9,194 nucleotides of DNA from Chitinophagaceae bacterium UBA4412 (GCA_002400445.1 DGQO01000053.1:6623-15816), one strand, 5' to 3'. Shown: positions 1 to 6,326, counted from the first letter of the stretch. Made by a program: numbers and translations. Notes: generated by a model from the letters alone, not told the origin.

Positions 1-1092
1 GGCTCTGTAAATAATGAGAATATTCCGGAAAGCGGCGCTATAAAAGGCTTAGTGCTCAACAGTCGCATTCTTTGGGCATTTTCTGCAGCTTATCCGGTGT
101 CTAAAAATAAAGCACATGCAGACTTTGCCACAAAGGCTTACCAATACATTGTGAAGAATTTTGTAGACGAAGAACTGGGTGGCGCTTACTGGTCACTAAA
201 TGAAGATGGCAGTGTGCATGATGGCCGGAAACAAATTTATGGTATTGCATTTTGCATTTACGGGCTGGCAGAATATTACAAAATCACCAACGATGATGCA
301 GCATTACAACTGGCGATAAAGTTTTACGAAGTAATTGAAAAGTACAGTTTTGATAAAAAGGATAATGGGTATTGGGAAGCATTTACCCGCAATTGGAAAC
401 CCATTGATGATGTAAGGCTAAGCGATAAAGACAGCAACGAAACTAAAACCATGAATACGCATCTGCACGTTGTAGAAGCCTACGCAAACTTATATAGTGT
501 TTGGCCAGATGCAAAGTTGCGGCAGCAGGTCATCAATCTGCTCGATATTTTTGAAACCCATTTCGTGAATAAAAACAACGATCATCTTCACTTATTTTTT
601 GATGATGGATGGAACTTAAAATCATCCCTGCAATCCTACGGGCATGATATCGAGGCAGCATGGCTATTGCAACAATGTGCGGAAATCATTAACGACGATA
701 AAACGATCAATACATTCAGGCAGCTTGCCTTACCCATTACGGCAGCAACAAATGAAGGAATGGATAAAGATGGCGGGCTATGGTATGAGTATGAAGCAGC
801 AAGTGATGAAATGATCTATGAAAAGCATTCCTGGCCACAAGCGGAAGCCATGATTGGTTTTCTCAATGCTTACGAGTTATCGGGTGACGAACGCTGGCTT
901 CAGCAATCATTGCAAAGCTGGAATTTTATAAAAGAAAATATTATTGACAAAGAAAATGGAGAGTGGTTTTGGGGCATTAAAAAAGATGGCAGTAGAATGA
1001 ATAAGGAGAAGGGCGGATTTTGGAAATGCCCCTATCATAGCGGCAGGGCCTGCTTAGAAGTGATCCGCCGGGTAGATCAATTGCTGGCTTAA
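1..1092 (+). CDS. AGE-family epimerase, cellobiose 2-epimerase type (5'-truncated by window edge)
   Basis: The reading frame is open from base 1 to the TAA at 1090-1092, giving 363 residues. The internal GTG at 52 is in mid-domain, so the true start lies upstream; family members are about 390-410 residues, so roughly 40-50 are missing. The protein is an (alpha/alpha)6-barrel of the N-acylglucosamine 2-epimerase superfamily. Three histidine motifs expected of cellobiose 2-epimerases are present: GHDIEAAWLL (His codon 643-645), KHSWPQAEA (His 826-828) and WKCPYHSGRACLE (His 1036-1038). The last one separates these enzymes from GlcNAc 2-epimerases. By family knowledge the enzyme epimerises the reducing-end sugar of beta-1,4-disaccharides (cellobiose, mannobiose, lactose) in the cytoplasm, often in mannan use. 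The exact substrate here is inferred. The downstream same-strand neighbour is a secreted GH2 enzyme 169 bp away. Confidence 0.9.
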   Translation, partial: GSVNNENIPESGAIKGLVLNSRILWAFSAAYPVSKNKAHADFATKAYQYIVKNFVDEELGGAYWSLNEDGSVHDGRKQIYGIAFCIYGLAEYYKITNDDAALQLAIKFYEVIEKYSFDKKDNGYWEAFTRNWKPIDDVRLSDKDSNETKTMNTHLHVVEAYANLYSVWPDAKLRQQVINLLDIFETHFVNKNNDHLHLFFDDGWNLKSSLQSYGHDIEAAWLLQQCAEIINDDKTINTFRQLALPITAATNEGMDKDGGLWYEYEAASDEMIYEKHSWPQAEAMIGFLNAYELSGDERWLQQSLQSWNFIKENIIDKENGEWFWGIKKDGSRMNKEKGGFWKCPYHSGRACLEVIRRVDQLLA

Positions 1093-1160
1093 ACACTCTA
1101 AAACTTTCAATGAAAAGTTTACAACAGTTGAATCCGAACCAAAGCCGGTGAAATAGAAAG

Positions 1161-1192
1161 TTGCATTCCAGTTTACAAAACCCATACATTTA
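1161..1192 (+). promoter_or_regulatory. possible Bacteroidota-type promoter upstream of the GH2 gene
   Basis: A TTG at 1161-1163 is followed after 21 nt by TACATTTA (1185-1192), which matches the Bacteroidota -7 consensus TAnnTTTG at all but the last base. The spacing is within the range reported for this sigma factor. Transcription would start just before the hairpin at 1200-1240 and place it in the 5' leader of the GH2 mRNA. The match is short in an AT-rich gap, so this is a weak call. Confidence 0.22.
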
Positions 1193-1199
1193 TACATTA

Positions 1200-1240
1200 A
1201 AAAATTGCTATAGCATTTAATAATTGTTATAGCAATTTTT
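1200..1240. repeat. 16-bp inverted repeat that is also a direct repeat (AATTGYTATAGCA x2)
   Basis: Arms 1200-1215 and 1225-1240 are complementary over 16 bp with one G-T wobble and a 9-nt AT-only loop. The same bases also form a direct repeat: AATTGCTATAGCA at 1203-1215 and AATTGTTATAGCA at 1222-1234, offset by 19 bp. TGCTATAGCA (1206-1215) is itself a perfect 10-bp palindrome. On the + strand the right arm ends in a TTTTT run, so it could be a weak, AT-rich terminator for the epimerase gene. Its position 21 bp before the GH2 ATG, and the palindromic half-units, also fit a regulator-binding site or a 5'-leader hairpin. The sequence alone does not decide between these. Confidence 0.6.
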
Positions 1241-1261
1241 ATATTACAGAAAATATCCGAG

Positions 1262-3100
1262 ATGAAAAGAATGATGACAAGTGCAGGTTTATTTTTCCTG
1301 CTGATGAATGCCGCTGCGCAATCTAACTGGAAAATTGCAGGTGATAAAATCACAACGCAGTGGGCTGCAGATGTGAACCCTGCTAATGTATTGCCGGAAT
1401 ATCCCCGGCCACAAATGCAGCGGGATAATAAATGGATAAACCTCAACGGGCTTTGGGATTACGCTATCATTCCACTATCGGCAGGCAAAACAAAACCCGC
1501 AATCTTCCAGGGAAATATCCTGGTTCCATTTGCGGTGGAATCCGCATTGTCGGGCGTGGGAAAAACGGTTGGAAAAGACAGTGTCTTATGGTATCAGCGC
1601 ACGGTAAAAATAAAACAAGCTAAAAAAAATGAAAAACTGTTGTTGCACTTTGGCGCTGTGGACTGGCAGGCGGAAGTATTTGTAAATGGAAAAAGCGTCG
1701 TACTTCATGAAGGTGGCTATGATCCTTTTACGGTTGATATTACCGAGGCACTGAGGCCCGGAACCGCACAAGAAATTGCAGTGCGGGTTTGGGATCCTAC
1801 AAACGATGGACCTCAGCCGAATGGCAAGCAGGTAGCCAAACCAGGCGGAATCTGGTACACGCCTGTAACCGGTATCTGGCAAACGGTTTGGATAGAAACC
1901 GTACCTTCTACTTACATCGTTACAACAAAGCAAACACCTGATATAGACAACGGAACCATCAGTGTGCAAGCAATGGTAAACCATTTAGAAACAGGTGATC
2001 TCGTAAACGTTTCTGCCTGGAAGGGCACAGAAAAAATTGCGGAACGAAATGGTGCAGATGCAGCCATTATACTCTCCATACCGCAGGCAGAACTCTGGTC
2101 TCCCGATCATGCTTTTTTATACGATCTCAAAATCAGGATTGTTCGTAAAGGGAAAATAATAGATGCCGTGAGCAGCTATTTCGCTATGCGCAAAATTTCA
2201 AGAACGGCAGATCAGCATGGCGTACAGCGGTTGATGCTCAACAATAAATTTTTGTTTCAGTTTGGCCCGCTTGATCAGGGTTGGTGGCCTGATGGACTAT
2301 ATACAGCTCCAACTGAAGAAGCCTTAAAGTTTGATATTGTACAAACAAAAGAGATGGGTTTTAACCTCATTCGCAAGCATGTAAAAGTAGAACCAGCACG
2401 CTGGTATTACCATTGTGATAAACTAGGCATGCTCGTATGGCAGGACATGCCAAGTGGCGATGTGGGAGATAATTTTTGGGAAGGAGGGCCAGGCGTTTAT
2501 GGCAGGGCTACAGACAGAAAAAGAACGGAGGAATCAGAAGCCATTTATCGCAAAGAGTGGAATGCAATCATTGACGCCCTATACAATTTTCCTTGCATCG
2601 TAGTATGGACGCCATTCAACGAAGCCTGGGGCCAATTTAAAACTGCAGAAATTGCAAAATGGACCAAAGAAAAAGATCCTTCACGCCAGGTAAATTATGC
2701 AAGCGGCGGTAACTATGTTTTCGGATTGGGCGATATTACCGACCTGCACCATTATCCTGATCCGCTGATGCCATCACCTGAAATTTTTGGCAAACAATCT
2801 GCGCTCGTTTTGGGCGAATATGGCGGCCTCGGCTTACCCTTAGAAGGACATACATGGAACAGCAAAGGATGGGGTTACCAATCATTTAAAACAGCAGAAG
2901 AATTATTCACCCGCTACAAAGGTTTGAATACAAAATTGGAAGCATTCATTAAAGCCGGCCTCTCTGCGGCGGTGTACACACAGACAACAGATGTAGAAGG
3001 TGAGATCAATGGTTTAATGACTTATGATAGAAAAATCATGAAGATGCCGCTCGTGGAATTAAAAAAAATCAACTTGAAATTACTAGAAGTATTGCCGTAA
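1262..3100 (+). CDS. secreted glycoside hydrolase family 2 protein
   Basis: The 612-residue protein starts with a Sec signal peptide (basic MKR, hydrophobic AGLFFLLM, small AAAQ near residues 17-20) and has no lipobox, so it should be exported. The order is typical GH2: an N-terminal jelly-roll sugar-binding domain (about 45-210), an Ig-like beta-sandwich (about 215-310) and a C-terminal TIM barrel (about 320-605). In the barrel IRKHVKVEP and LVWQDMPSG are conserved GH2 segments. TPFNEAWGQ carries the expected acid/base Glu454, and LGEYGG the expected nucleophile Glu519. The protein is short for the family, without the extra C-terminal domains of large beta-galactosidases. GH2 includes galactosidases, glucuronidases, mannosidases and arabinosidases, and I cannot fix the substrate. 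The ATG at 1262 directly precedes the signal peptide; there is no convincing Shine-Dalgarno. It follows the epimerase gene on the same strand, which suggests a role in oligosaccharide trimming. Confidence 0.9.
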   Translation: MKRMMTSAGLFFLLMNAAAQSNWKIAGDKITTQWAADVNPANVLPEYPRPQMQRDNKWINLNGLWDYAIIPLSAGKTKPAIFQGNILVPFAVESALSGVGKTVGKDSVLWYQRTVKIKQAKKNEKLLLHFGAVDWQAEVFVNGKSVVLHEGGYDPFTVDITEALRPGTAQEIAVRVWDPTNDGPQPNGKQVAKPGGIWYTPVTGIWQTVWIETVPSTYIVTTKQTPDIDNGTISVQAMVNHLETGDLVNVSAWKGTEKIAERNGADAAIILSIPQAELWSPDHAFLYDLKIRIVRKGKIIDAVSSYFAMRKISRTADQHGVQRLMLNNKFLFQFGPLDQGWWPDGLYTAPTEEALKFDIVQTKEMGFNLIRKHVKVEPARWYYHCDKLGMLVWQDMPSGDVGDNFWEGGPGVYGRATDRKRTEESEAIYRKEWNAIIDALYNFPCIVVWTPFNEAWGQFKTAEIAKWTKEKDPSRQVNYASGGNYVFGLGDITDLHHYPDPLMPSPEIFGKQSALVLGEYGGLGLPLEGHTWNSKGWGYQSFKTAEELFTRYKGLNTKLEAFIKAGLSAAVYTQTTDVEGEINGLMTYDRKIMKMPLVELKKINLKLLEVLP

Positions 3101-3119
3101 TAACTGGCAATGCCTTCTA
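3084..3119. terminator. hairpin between convergent GH2 and DUF2071 genes, probable bidirectional terminator
   Basis: TAGAAG (3084-3089) pairs with CTTCTA (3114-3119) and ATTGCC (3091-3096) with GGCAAT (3106-3111). This gives a 6+6 bp stem broken by a 1x2 internal loop, with a 9-nt apical loop that contains the GH2 stop codon. It fills the 29-bp gap between two converging genes. No clear T run follows on either strand, so termination is inferred from position and pairing. Confidence 0.45.
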
Positions 3120-3129
3120 CCTGATAAAT

Positions 3130-3858
3130 CTATTTTGAAAGTCGCCTGGGCATTTTCACGCTCACCTGCGATCCCCTGGCAAGAAATACAGATACCGGTT
3201 TTACCTTATGTAAAAACGGACTAAATTCTTCACCGTAAGCTTCCGCTATATCACAATCCAAACCAAAGCCTGTTACAGGATATACTTGCCATACCGGGTG
3301 CGAAAGTGAGTATTCAATCGTGCGGCTATCATTCAATTTATTATAACCAGAATAGTGCTCAAAGATGAATTCTTCCTCAGAACCAGGAATGATATTACTG
3401 GGTACCGGGATCGCTTTAACCCACATTGAATTTTTACGTTGACTTTTCTTTTGCCAACTGTAAGAAACATGCAGTTCATCTTCATTGAGTTCGATCAAAT
3501 GCTCCATTTCTGCCGTGCTGTAATGCTCATTATATAACAAGTTAGCCATACAGGCTATTAAGCTTTTCGGCACAATTTCAGAAATAAAACCCACTCCCCT
3601 TTTCCAGTTATTCCCATCAAAGTATTTTATGTAATACCGAAGATTCACTTCTTCAAAATTTACAAATCCTGGCCACTTCACCCCCAATACTTTGGTATCG
3701 TTAAAAAGAAATCCTACCACGCTCACTACTGCCTTTCCATTGTACAAATCCAATTGGGTAAATGGAGGTAAATGCGGCAGCAGTAAAGCCTCATCCACTT
3801 CATAATTAAACATGGCGAGGTATTCCCATTGTGCAGATAAAAATATTCCTGGAGCCAT
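3130..3858 (-). CDS. DUF2071 / YqjF-like conserved protein of unknown function
   Basis: The 242-residue protein resembles the DUF2071 (COG3361, YqjF) family. Recognisable segments are the N-terminal LSAQWEYLAMFNYEVD, then LLPHLPPFTQLDLYNGK, VVSVVGFLF, and a central RGVGFISEIVPKSLIACMANLLYNEHY that is the family's most characteristic stretch. No signal peptide or membrane segment is visible, so it is probably cytoplasmic. The frame stays open upstream to an ATG at 3945, but those 29 residues lie inside the neighbouring flavin-reductase gene and precede the usual family start. I therefore choose the ATG at 3858, which follows the neighbour's TAA with one base between (TAACATG). This arrangement implies translational coupling and a shared mRNA. 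No biochemical role is established for the family as far as I know. The flavin-reductase neighbour hints at a redox or small-molecule context, but that is inference. Confidence 0.82.
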   Translation of the reverse strand: MAPGIFLSAQWEYLAMFNYEVDEALLLPHLPPFTQLDLYNGKAVVSVVGFLFNDTKVLGVKWPGFVNFEEVNLRYYIKYFDGNNWKRGVGFISEIVPKSLIACMANLLYNEHYSTAEMEHLIELNEDELHVSYSWQKKSQRKNSMWVKAIPVPSNIIPGSEEEFIFEHYSGYNKLNDSRTIEYSLSHPVWQVYPVTGFGLDCDIAEAYGEEFSPFLHKVKPVSVFLARGSQVSVKMPRRLSK

Positions 3859-3859
3859 G

Positions 3860-4495
3860 TTAAAATATTTTTTGAAGTGGAATGCCGGGTTTGGCGTATG
3901 CATAGCGTTGTAAAAATGCGGGTGAATAATAACCGTCGGTACCATTGCTGCACACAGATTCCACCTGGTCTAAATGCAGAAATCCATCTGCAGAAACAAT
4001 GGCTTCATTAACAAACACGGAAATCAGTTTTCCTATTACAAGAAAGGTATCGTTTAATTTAATGGGAATTACTTCCTCTAAAGAAAGGGCATATTTTACC
4101 CGGCTCTCCAAAACAAATGGTGCCGGAATATTTTCCAGGAATTCTGCGGTTAACCCTACTTCCTCAAACTCATTTTTACCAGCTTCATATTTAGCACTTG
4201 TTTGATGTGCCTCTGCCAGGATACCTGGATGAATATGATTGATGGTGTATATGCCGGTGGCTTGTATATTCGCCAGGGTATGCGGAGCCGCCTTTACCGG
4301 ACGATTCACATATCCTATCAACGCAGGATCAGAACCAATATGTACAATACTACTGAAGATCCCCAGGTTTAAGTTCCCGGCCTCATTTACCGTTCCAATC
4401 ATGCTCACAGCTTTAAATCCTGTAAGACTGTTGATAAAATTGGCCCGGTAAAACCGCTCCCAGGACGAAATAGCTGCGCTGCTGTAAGATGCCAT
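3860..4495 (-). CDS. flavin reductase-like domain protein (FMN-binding split-barrel fold)
   Basis: The protein has 211 residues. Its N-terminal half carries a flavin-reductase-like (PF01613) pattern: FYRANFINSLTGFKAV, a GTVNEAG turn, NLGIFSSIVHIGSDPALIGYV (FMN-contact region by family analogy), then the NI..TG.YTINH segment that usually follows. The C-terminal part is more variable. Such proteins bind FMN and either reduce it with NAD(P)H or act as flavoredoxins passing electrons to a partner; the partner here is unknown. It is soluble, with no signal peptide. The ATG at 4495 begins the conserved block after a short leader. It is the first gene of a two-gene leftward unit with the DUF2071 gene and is divergent from a second flavin-reductase-like gene 51 bp away. 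The two are only distantly similar to each other by eye, so this is not a recent duplication. Confidence 0.87.
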   Translation of the reverse strand: MASYSSAAISSWERFYRANFINSLTGFKAVSMIGTVNEAGNLNLGIFSSIVHIGSDPALIGYVNRPVKAAPHTLANIQATGIYTINHIHPGILAEAHQTSAKYEAGKNEFEEVGLTAEFLENIPAPFVLESRVKYALSLEEVIPIKLNDTFLVIGKLISVFVNEAIVSADGFLHLDQVESVCSNGTDGYYSPAFLQRYAYAKPGIPLQKIF

Positions 4496-4511
4496 GCAAT
4501 TCTTAGTTGTT

Positions 4512-4522
4512 GTTTACTAAAC
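4512..4522. promoter_or_regulatory. perfect 11-bp palindrome in divergent intergenic region, candidate operator
   Basis: GTTTACTAAAC is a perfect inverted repeat (GTTTA-C-TAAAC) in the 51-bp gap between two divergent flavin-reductase-like genes. A site here could control both directions at once. Short palindromes occur by chance in AT-rich DNA, and no regulator gene lies in the window, so this rests on position and symmetry only. Confidence 0.3.
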
Positions 4523-4546
4523 ATTCCTGTATCCAAATTGTTTTAG

Positions 4547-5068
4547 ATGCCCATACGAAAACTGCCGAAAATTTTTAGAGCATCTATGACAAGAAAGAAA
4601 CCATGGAACCGGGTAAACCTCCCGGTTTATAGCATCAGCAGCAAGGGAAATGATAGTGCTAATATGCATATGATCACCTATGCTTCGCAGGTGAGCATGA
4701 AGCCTAAACGGTTTATCTGTGGCATTTATGAAAATACAATGACGCTGGAAAATATAGAAGCATCAGGAGAATTTGTGCTCCAGCTCCTGGCAGATAAGCA
4801 ATACAGGCTGATGGACTTATTGGGAATGAAAAGTGGAAAACAGATTGACAAAATAGAAAAACTGAGAAAGCGGAATGAACTGGAGCAATGGAAGGGTTAT
4901 TACATCCTGAAAAATAGTTTGGCGGTAATGCATCTTAAGGTGTTGAGCAGCTTTGAAGCGGGAGATCATAAAGCATTCTTGTGTGATGTACTCGCCTTCA
5001 AAAATTTGAATGAAGGAGATGTTTTGACACTCGACAGCTTAAGGCAGCGGAAAATGATTCGGATATAA
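4547..5068 (+). CDS. flavin reductase family protein (flavoredoxin-like)
   Basis: The 173-residue protein shows the small flavin-reductase/flavoredoxin pattern: NRVNLPVYSISS near residues 21-32, SANMHMITYASQVSMKPKRF where the FMN phosphate and ring would be held, CGIYENTMTLENIEASGEFVLQ (the usual s-x-T-x-eNI-x-x-s-g-e-F segment), and LLGMKSGKQIDKIEKL matching the G-x-x-S-G-x-x-x-DK motif of the family. It should be a soluble FMN-binding protein; donor and acceptor are unknown. I keep the ATG at 4547, but the ATG at 4586 (residue 14, MTRKKPWNRV) is a possible alternative and would lengthen the divergent promoter region to 90 bp. Its TAA overlaps the ATG of the next gene by one base (TAATG), so it is the first gene of a coupled rightward unit. 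Confidence 0.85.
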   Translation: MPIRKLPKIFRASMTRKKPWNRVNLPVYSISSKGNDSANMHMITYASQVSMKPKRFICGIYENTMTLENIEASGEFVLQLLADKQYRLMDLLGMKSGKQIDKIEKLRKRNELEQWKGYYILKNSLAVMHLKVLSSFEAGDHKAFLCDVLAFKNLNEGDVLTLDSLRQRKMIRI

Positions 5069-5235
5069 TGAAAACAGTAAGCAAAGAAAACCTGCCTGTA
5101 AAACAATGTGCAGCCTGCAAGCGGCCATTTACCTGGCGAAAGAAATGGGAAAAAGTATGGGATGAAGTAAAATATTGCAGCCAGAAATGCAGGGCGATGA
5201 AAAAGCAAAGTACCAGTGCGAATGAAAATCTATAA
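5068..5235 (+). CDS. DUF2256 small zinc-ribbon protein (55 aa)
   Basis: This short gene is easily missed. It encodes 55 residues from the ATG at 5068, which overlaps the previous stop (TAATG), to the TAA at 5233-5235. The sequence matches the DUF2256 pattern closely: a KENLPVKQC start, C14-x2-C17, RPFTWRKKWEKVW, then DEVKYC37-x3-C41R. The four cysteines would form a zinc ribbon, and the intervening stretch is strongly basic and rich in tryptophan, which fits nucleic-acid or protein contact. The family is conserved but has no assigned function. The start is fixed by the overlap with the upstream gene and by the family's usual N-terminus. Its 3' end overlaps the next gene by 14 nt, so the three proteins are likely made from one transcript with coupled translation. 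Confidence 0.88.
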   Translation: MKTVSKENLPVKQCAACKRPFTWRKKWEKVWDEVKYCSQKCRAMKKQSTSANENL

Positions 5236-5506
5236 AAATTTAACGCTGACAGACCAGGACCGGATTATTGAAATGGCCTGGGAAGATCGTACAAGCTTTG
5301 ATGCCATCGAAATACAGTTTGGCTTAAAGCAGCAGGATGTAATAAAGCTGATGCGCACTTCGCTCAAAGGCACTGGTTTCAGGCTATGGAGAAAGCGCAC
5401 AAAGGGCCGGGCCACCAAACACGAGGCACGCAGCAATGAAAAAATGAATCAGTTTAAATGCAGCCGGCAACGAACAATAACACATAATAAAATAAGTAAG
5501 CGCTAA
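5222..5506 (+). CDS. TIGR03643-type small conserved protein with helix-turn-helix-like N-terminus
   Basis: The 94-residue protein matches the TIGR03643 family as I recall it: LTDQDRIIEMAWEDRTSF, then DAIEIQFGLKQQDVIKLMR, then GFRLWRKRTKGRATKH. The first two segments read as helices around a turn, like a homeodomain-type HTH (IE..FGL...DVIKLMR). The rest is strongly basic, so nucleic-acid binding is plausible but unproven. Family members are usually about 70-80 residues; the tail after KHEARSN is longer here and looks poorly conserved. I choose ATG 5222 over the in-frame GTG 5216 because ATG is favoured and the two added residues carry no family match. It overlaps the DUF2256 gene by 14 nt. 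The pair is one I recall seeing together in other genomes. Confidence 0.83.
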   Translation: MKIYKNLTLTDQDRIIEMAWEDRTSFDAIEIQFGLKQQDVIKLMRTSLKGTGFRLWRKRTKGRATKHEARSNEKMNQFKCSRQRTITHNKISKR

Positions 5507-5555
5507 CCGCACGAACTTTTTACAGGCATTTTTGTTTAAGCAATAAATTCATCAA

Positions 5556-6272
5556 GTGGAATCAGTTAAAGGAAAAAATATACTGTTGATCGGTGCTACC
5601 GGTGGTATTGGTCATAAGACGGCTAAGCTGCTGTCAGCAAGTGGAGCCAATCTTTTTTTAGTGGCAAGAACAGGTGAAAAATTAGCTGCCCTTGCAACGG
5701 AGCTTCATCTTTCTGCCGACAAAATTTTTGCTTTAGACATCAGCAAGGCAGAAGACATGAATGCGCTTAAGGAAAAATTTTTTTTAGTGTATCCTTATAT
5801 TGATGTCCTCATCAATGCAGCGGGCATCGGCATAATTAAATCAATGGATGAGTTAACAGAAGACGAGTTTTTACGCACGCTCCGTTTCAACCTCGTAGGT
5901 CCTTTCCTCCTGATGAAAGCTTTTCTGCCCGCAATGAAAGAGACTAAAAAGGGACTGATCATCAATATTCCAGGCATTTTAGGAAAAGTACCCATGGCAG
6001 GTGCTGCAGCGTATAGCGCCTCTAAATACGGGCTTGTGGGCATGATGCAAAGCATTCGGGAAGAACTGAAACGCACAGAAATACGCATCACCAGTTTAAT
6101 ACTGGGTGGCGTAGATACGCCTTTCTGGGATAATATTGATCTGCGGGTGCAGCGGGATAAAATGGTAATGGCAGAGGAAGCCGCAAAAGCCATTTGGTTT
6201 TTATGCCAGCAACCTTCAAGTGGTGTGGTGAGTGAAATGGTTATTCAGCCATTTAACCACCAGGCAATATAA
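5556..6272 (+). CDS. SDR-family NAD(P)-dependent oxidoreductase lacking the usual catalytic serine
   Basis: The protein has 238 residues and starts at GTG 5556. An in-frame TAA at 5544-5546 excludes earlier starts, and the Rossmann strand begins directly after. Classical short-chain dehydrogenase features are visible: GATGGIG (cofactor glycine motif, residues 13-19), LDIS in the adenine-contact region, NAAG, FNLVGPFLL with the conserved Asn, and Y153-S-A-S-K157. The position normally filled by the catalytic Ser (N-[IV]-x-S before the YxxxK motif) reads N137-I-P-G140. The motif sits otherwise in register (INIPGILGKVP), so a substitution is more likely than a misalignment. It should be a cytoplasmic NAD(P)(H) enzyme or a non-catalytic binding protein; substrate unknown. 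It lies 49 bp after the TIGR03643 gene on the same strand, so it may be the last gene of the rightward unit, and it converges on the xylanase gene. Confidence 0.9.
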   Translation: MESVKGKNILLIGATGGIGHKTAKLLSASGANLFLVARTGEKLAALATELHLSADKIFALDISKAEDMNALKEKFFLVYPYIDVLINAAGIGIIKSMDELTEDEFLRTLRFNLVGPFLLMKAFLPAMKETKKGLIINIPGILGKVPMAGAAAYSASKYGLVGMMQSIREELKRTEIRITSLILGGVDTPFWDNIDLRVQRDKMVMAEEAAKAIWFLCQQPSSGVVSEMVIQPFNHQAI

Positions 6273-6295
6273 CTGCCCGGCAAAGCCAGGCAGTT
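6271..6295. terminator. hairpin between convergent SDR and xylanase genes, probable bidirectional terminator
   Basis: AACTGCCCGGC (6271-6281) and GCCAGGCAGTT (6285-6295) form an 11-bp GC-rich stem with a 3-nt loop. Read on the + strand there is one C-A mismatch; read on the - strand that pair becomes a G-U wobble, so the hairpin is stronger for the leftward xylanase transcript. It begins inside the SDR stop codon and is followed on the + strand by a short T-rich stretch. The long T run of a textbook intrinsic terminator is missing. Confidence 0.6.
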
Positions 6296-6326
6296 TCCTA
6301 TTTCAGTTCTCGTGTATGATATCATC

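Noticed and set aside
1101..1120. Small hairpin AAACTTT/AAAGTTT just after the epimerase stop
   Set aside because: The stem is only 7 bp and A/T-rich with no T run afterwards; too weak to call a terminator.
1054..1446. 130-codon open frame on the - strand spanning the epimerase-GH2 gap
   Set aside because: It overlaps both real genes and the repeat element, and its translation has no recognisable domain or plausible start context.
1586..1984. 132-codon open frame on the - strand
   Set aside because: It is antisense to the GH2 sugar-binding domain and its Cys/Arg/Tyr-rich translation looks like a shadow of real coding DNA.
3859..3945. 29-residue N-terminal extension of the DUF2071 protein from an ATG at 3945
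   Set aside because: It lies entirely inside the flavin-reductase coding region, has no family resemblance, and a family-like start exists at 3858 right after the neighbour's stop.
3860..5068. Idea that the two flavin-reductase-like genes are a recent tandem inversion duplication
   Set aside because: The proteins differ in length (211 and 173 residues) and share no extended identical stretches by eye, so they look like distant members of the same fold.
5795..6193. 132-codon open frame on the - strand
   Set aside because: It is antisense to the SDR gene over its catalytic region, with no family features of its own.
6316..6325. 10-bp palindrome ATGATATCAT before the GH10 stop
   Set aside because: It lies downstream of both convergent genes where an operator has no clear role, and its length is compatible with chance.
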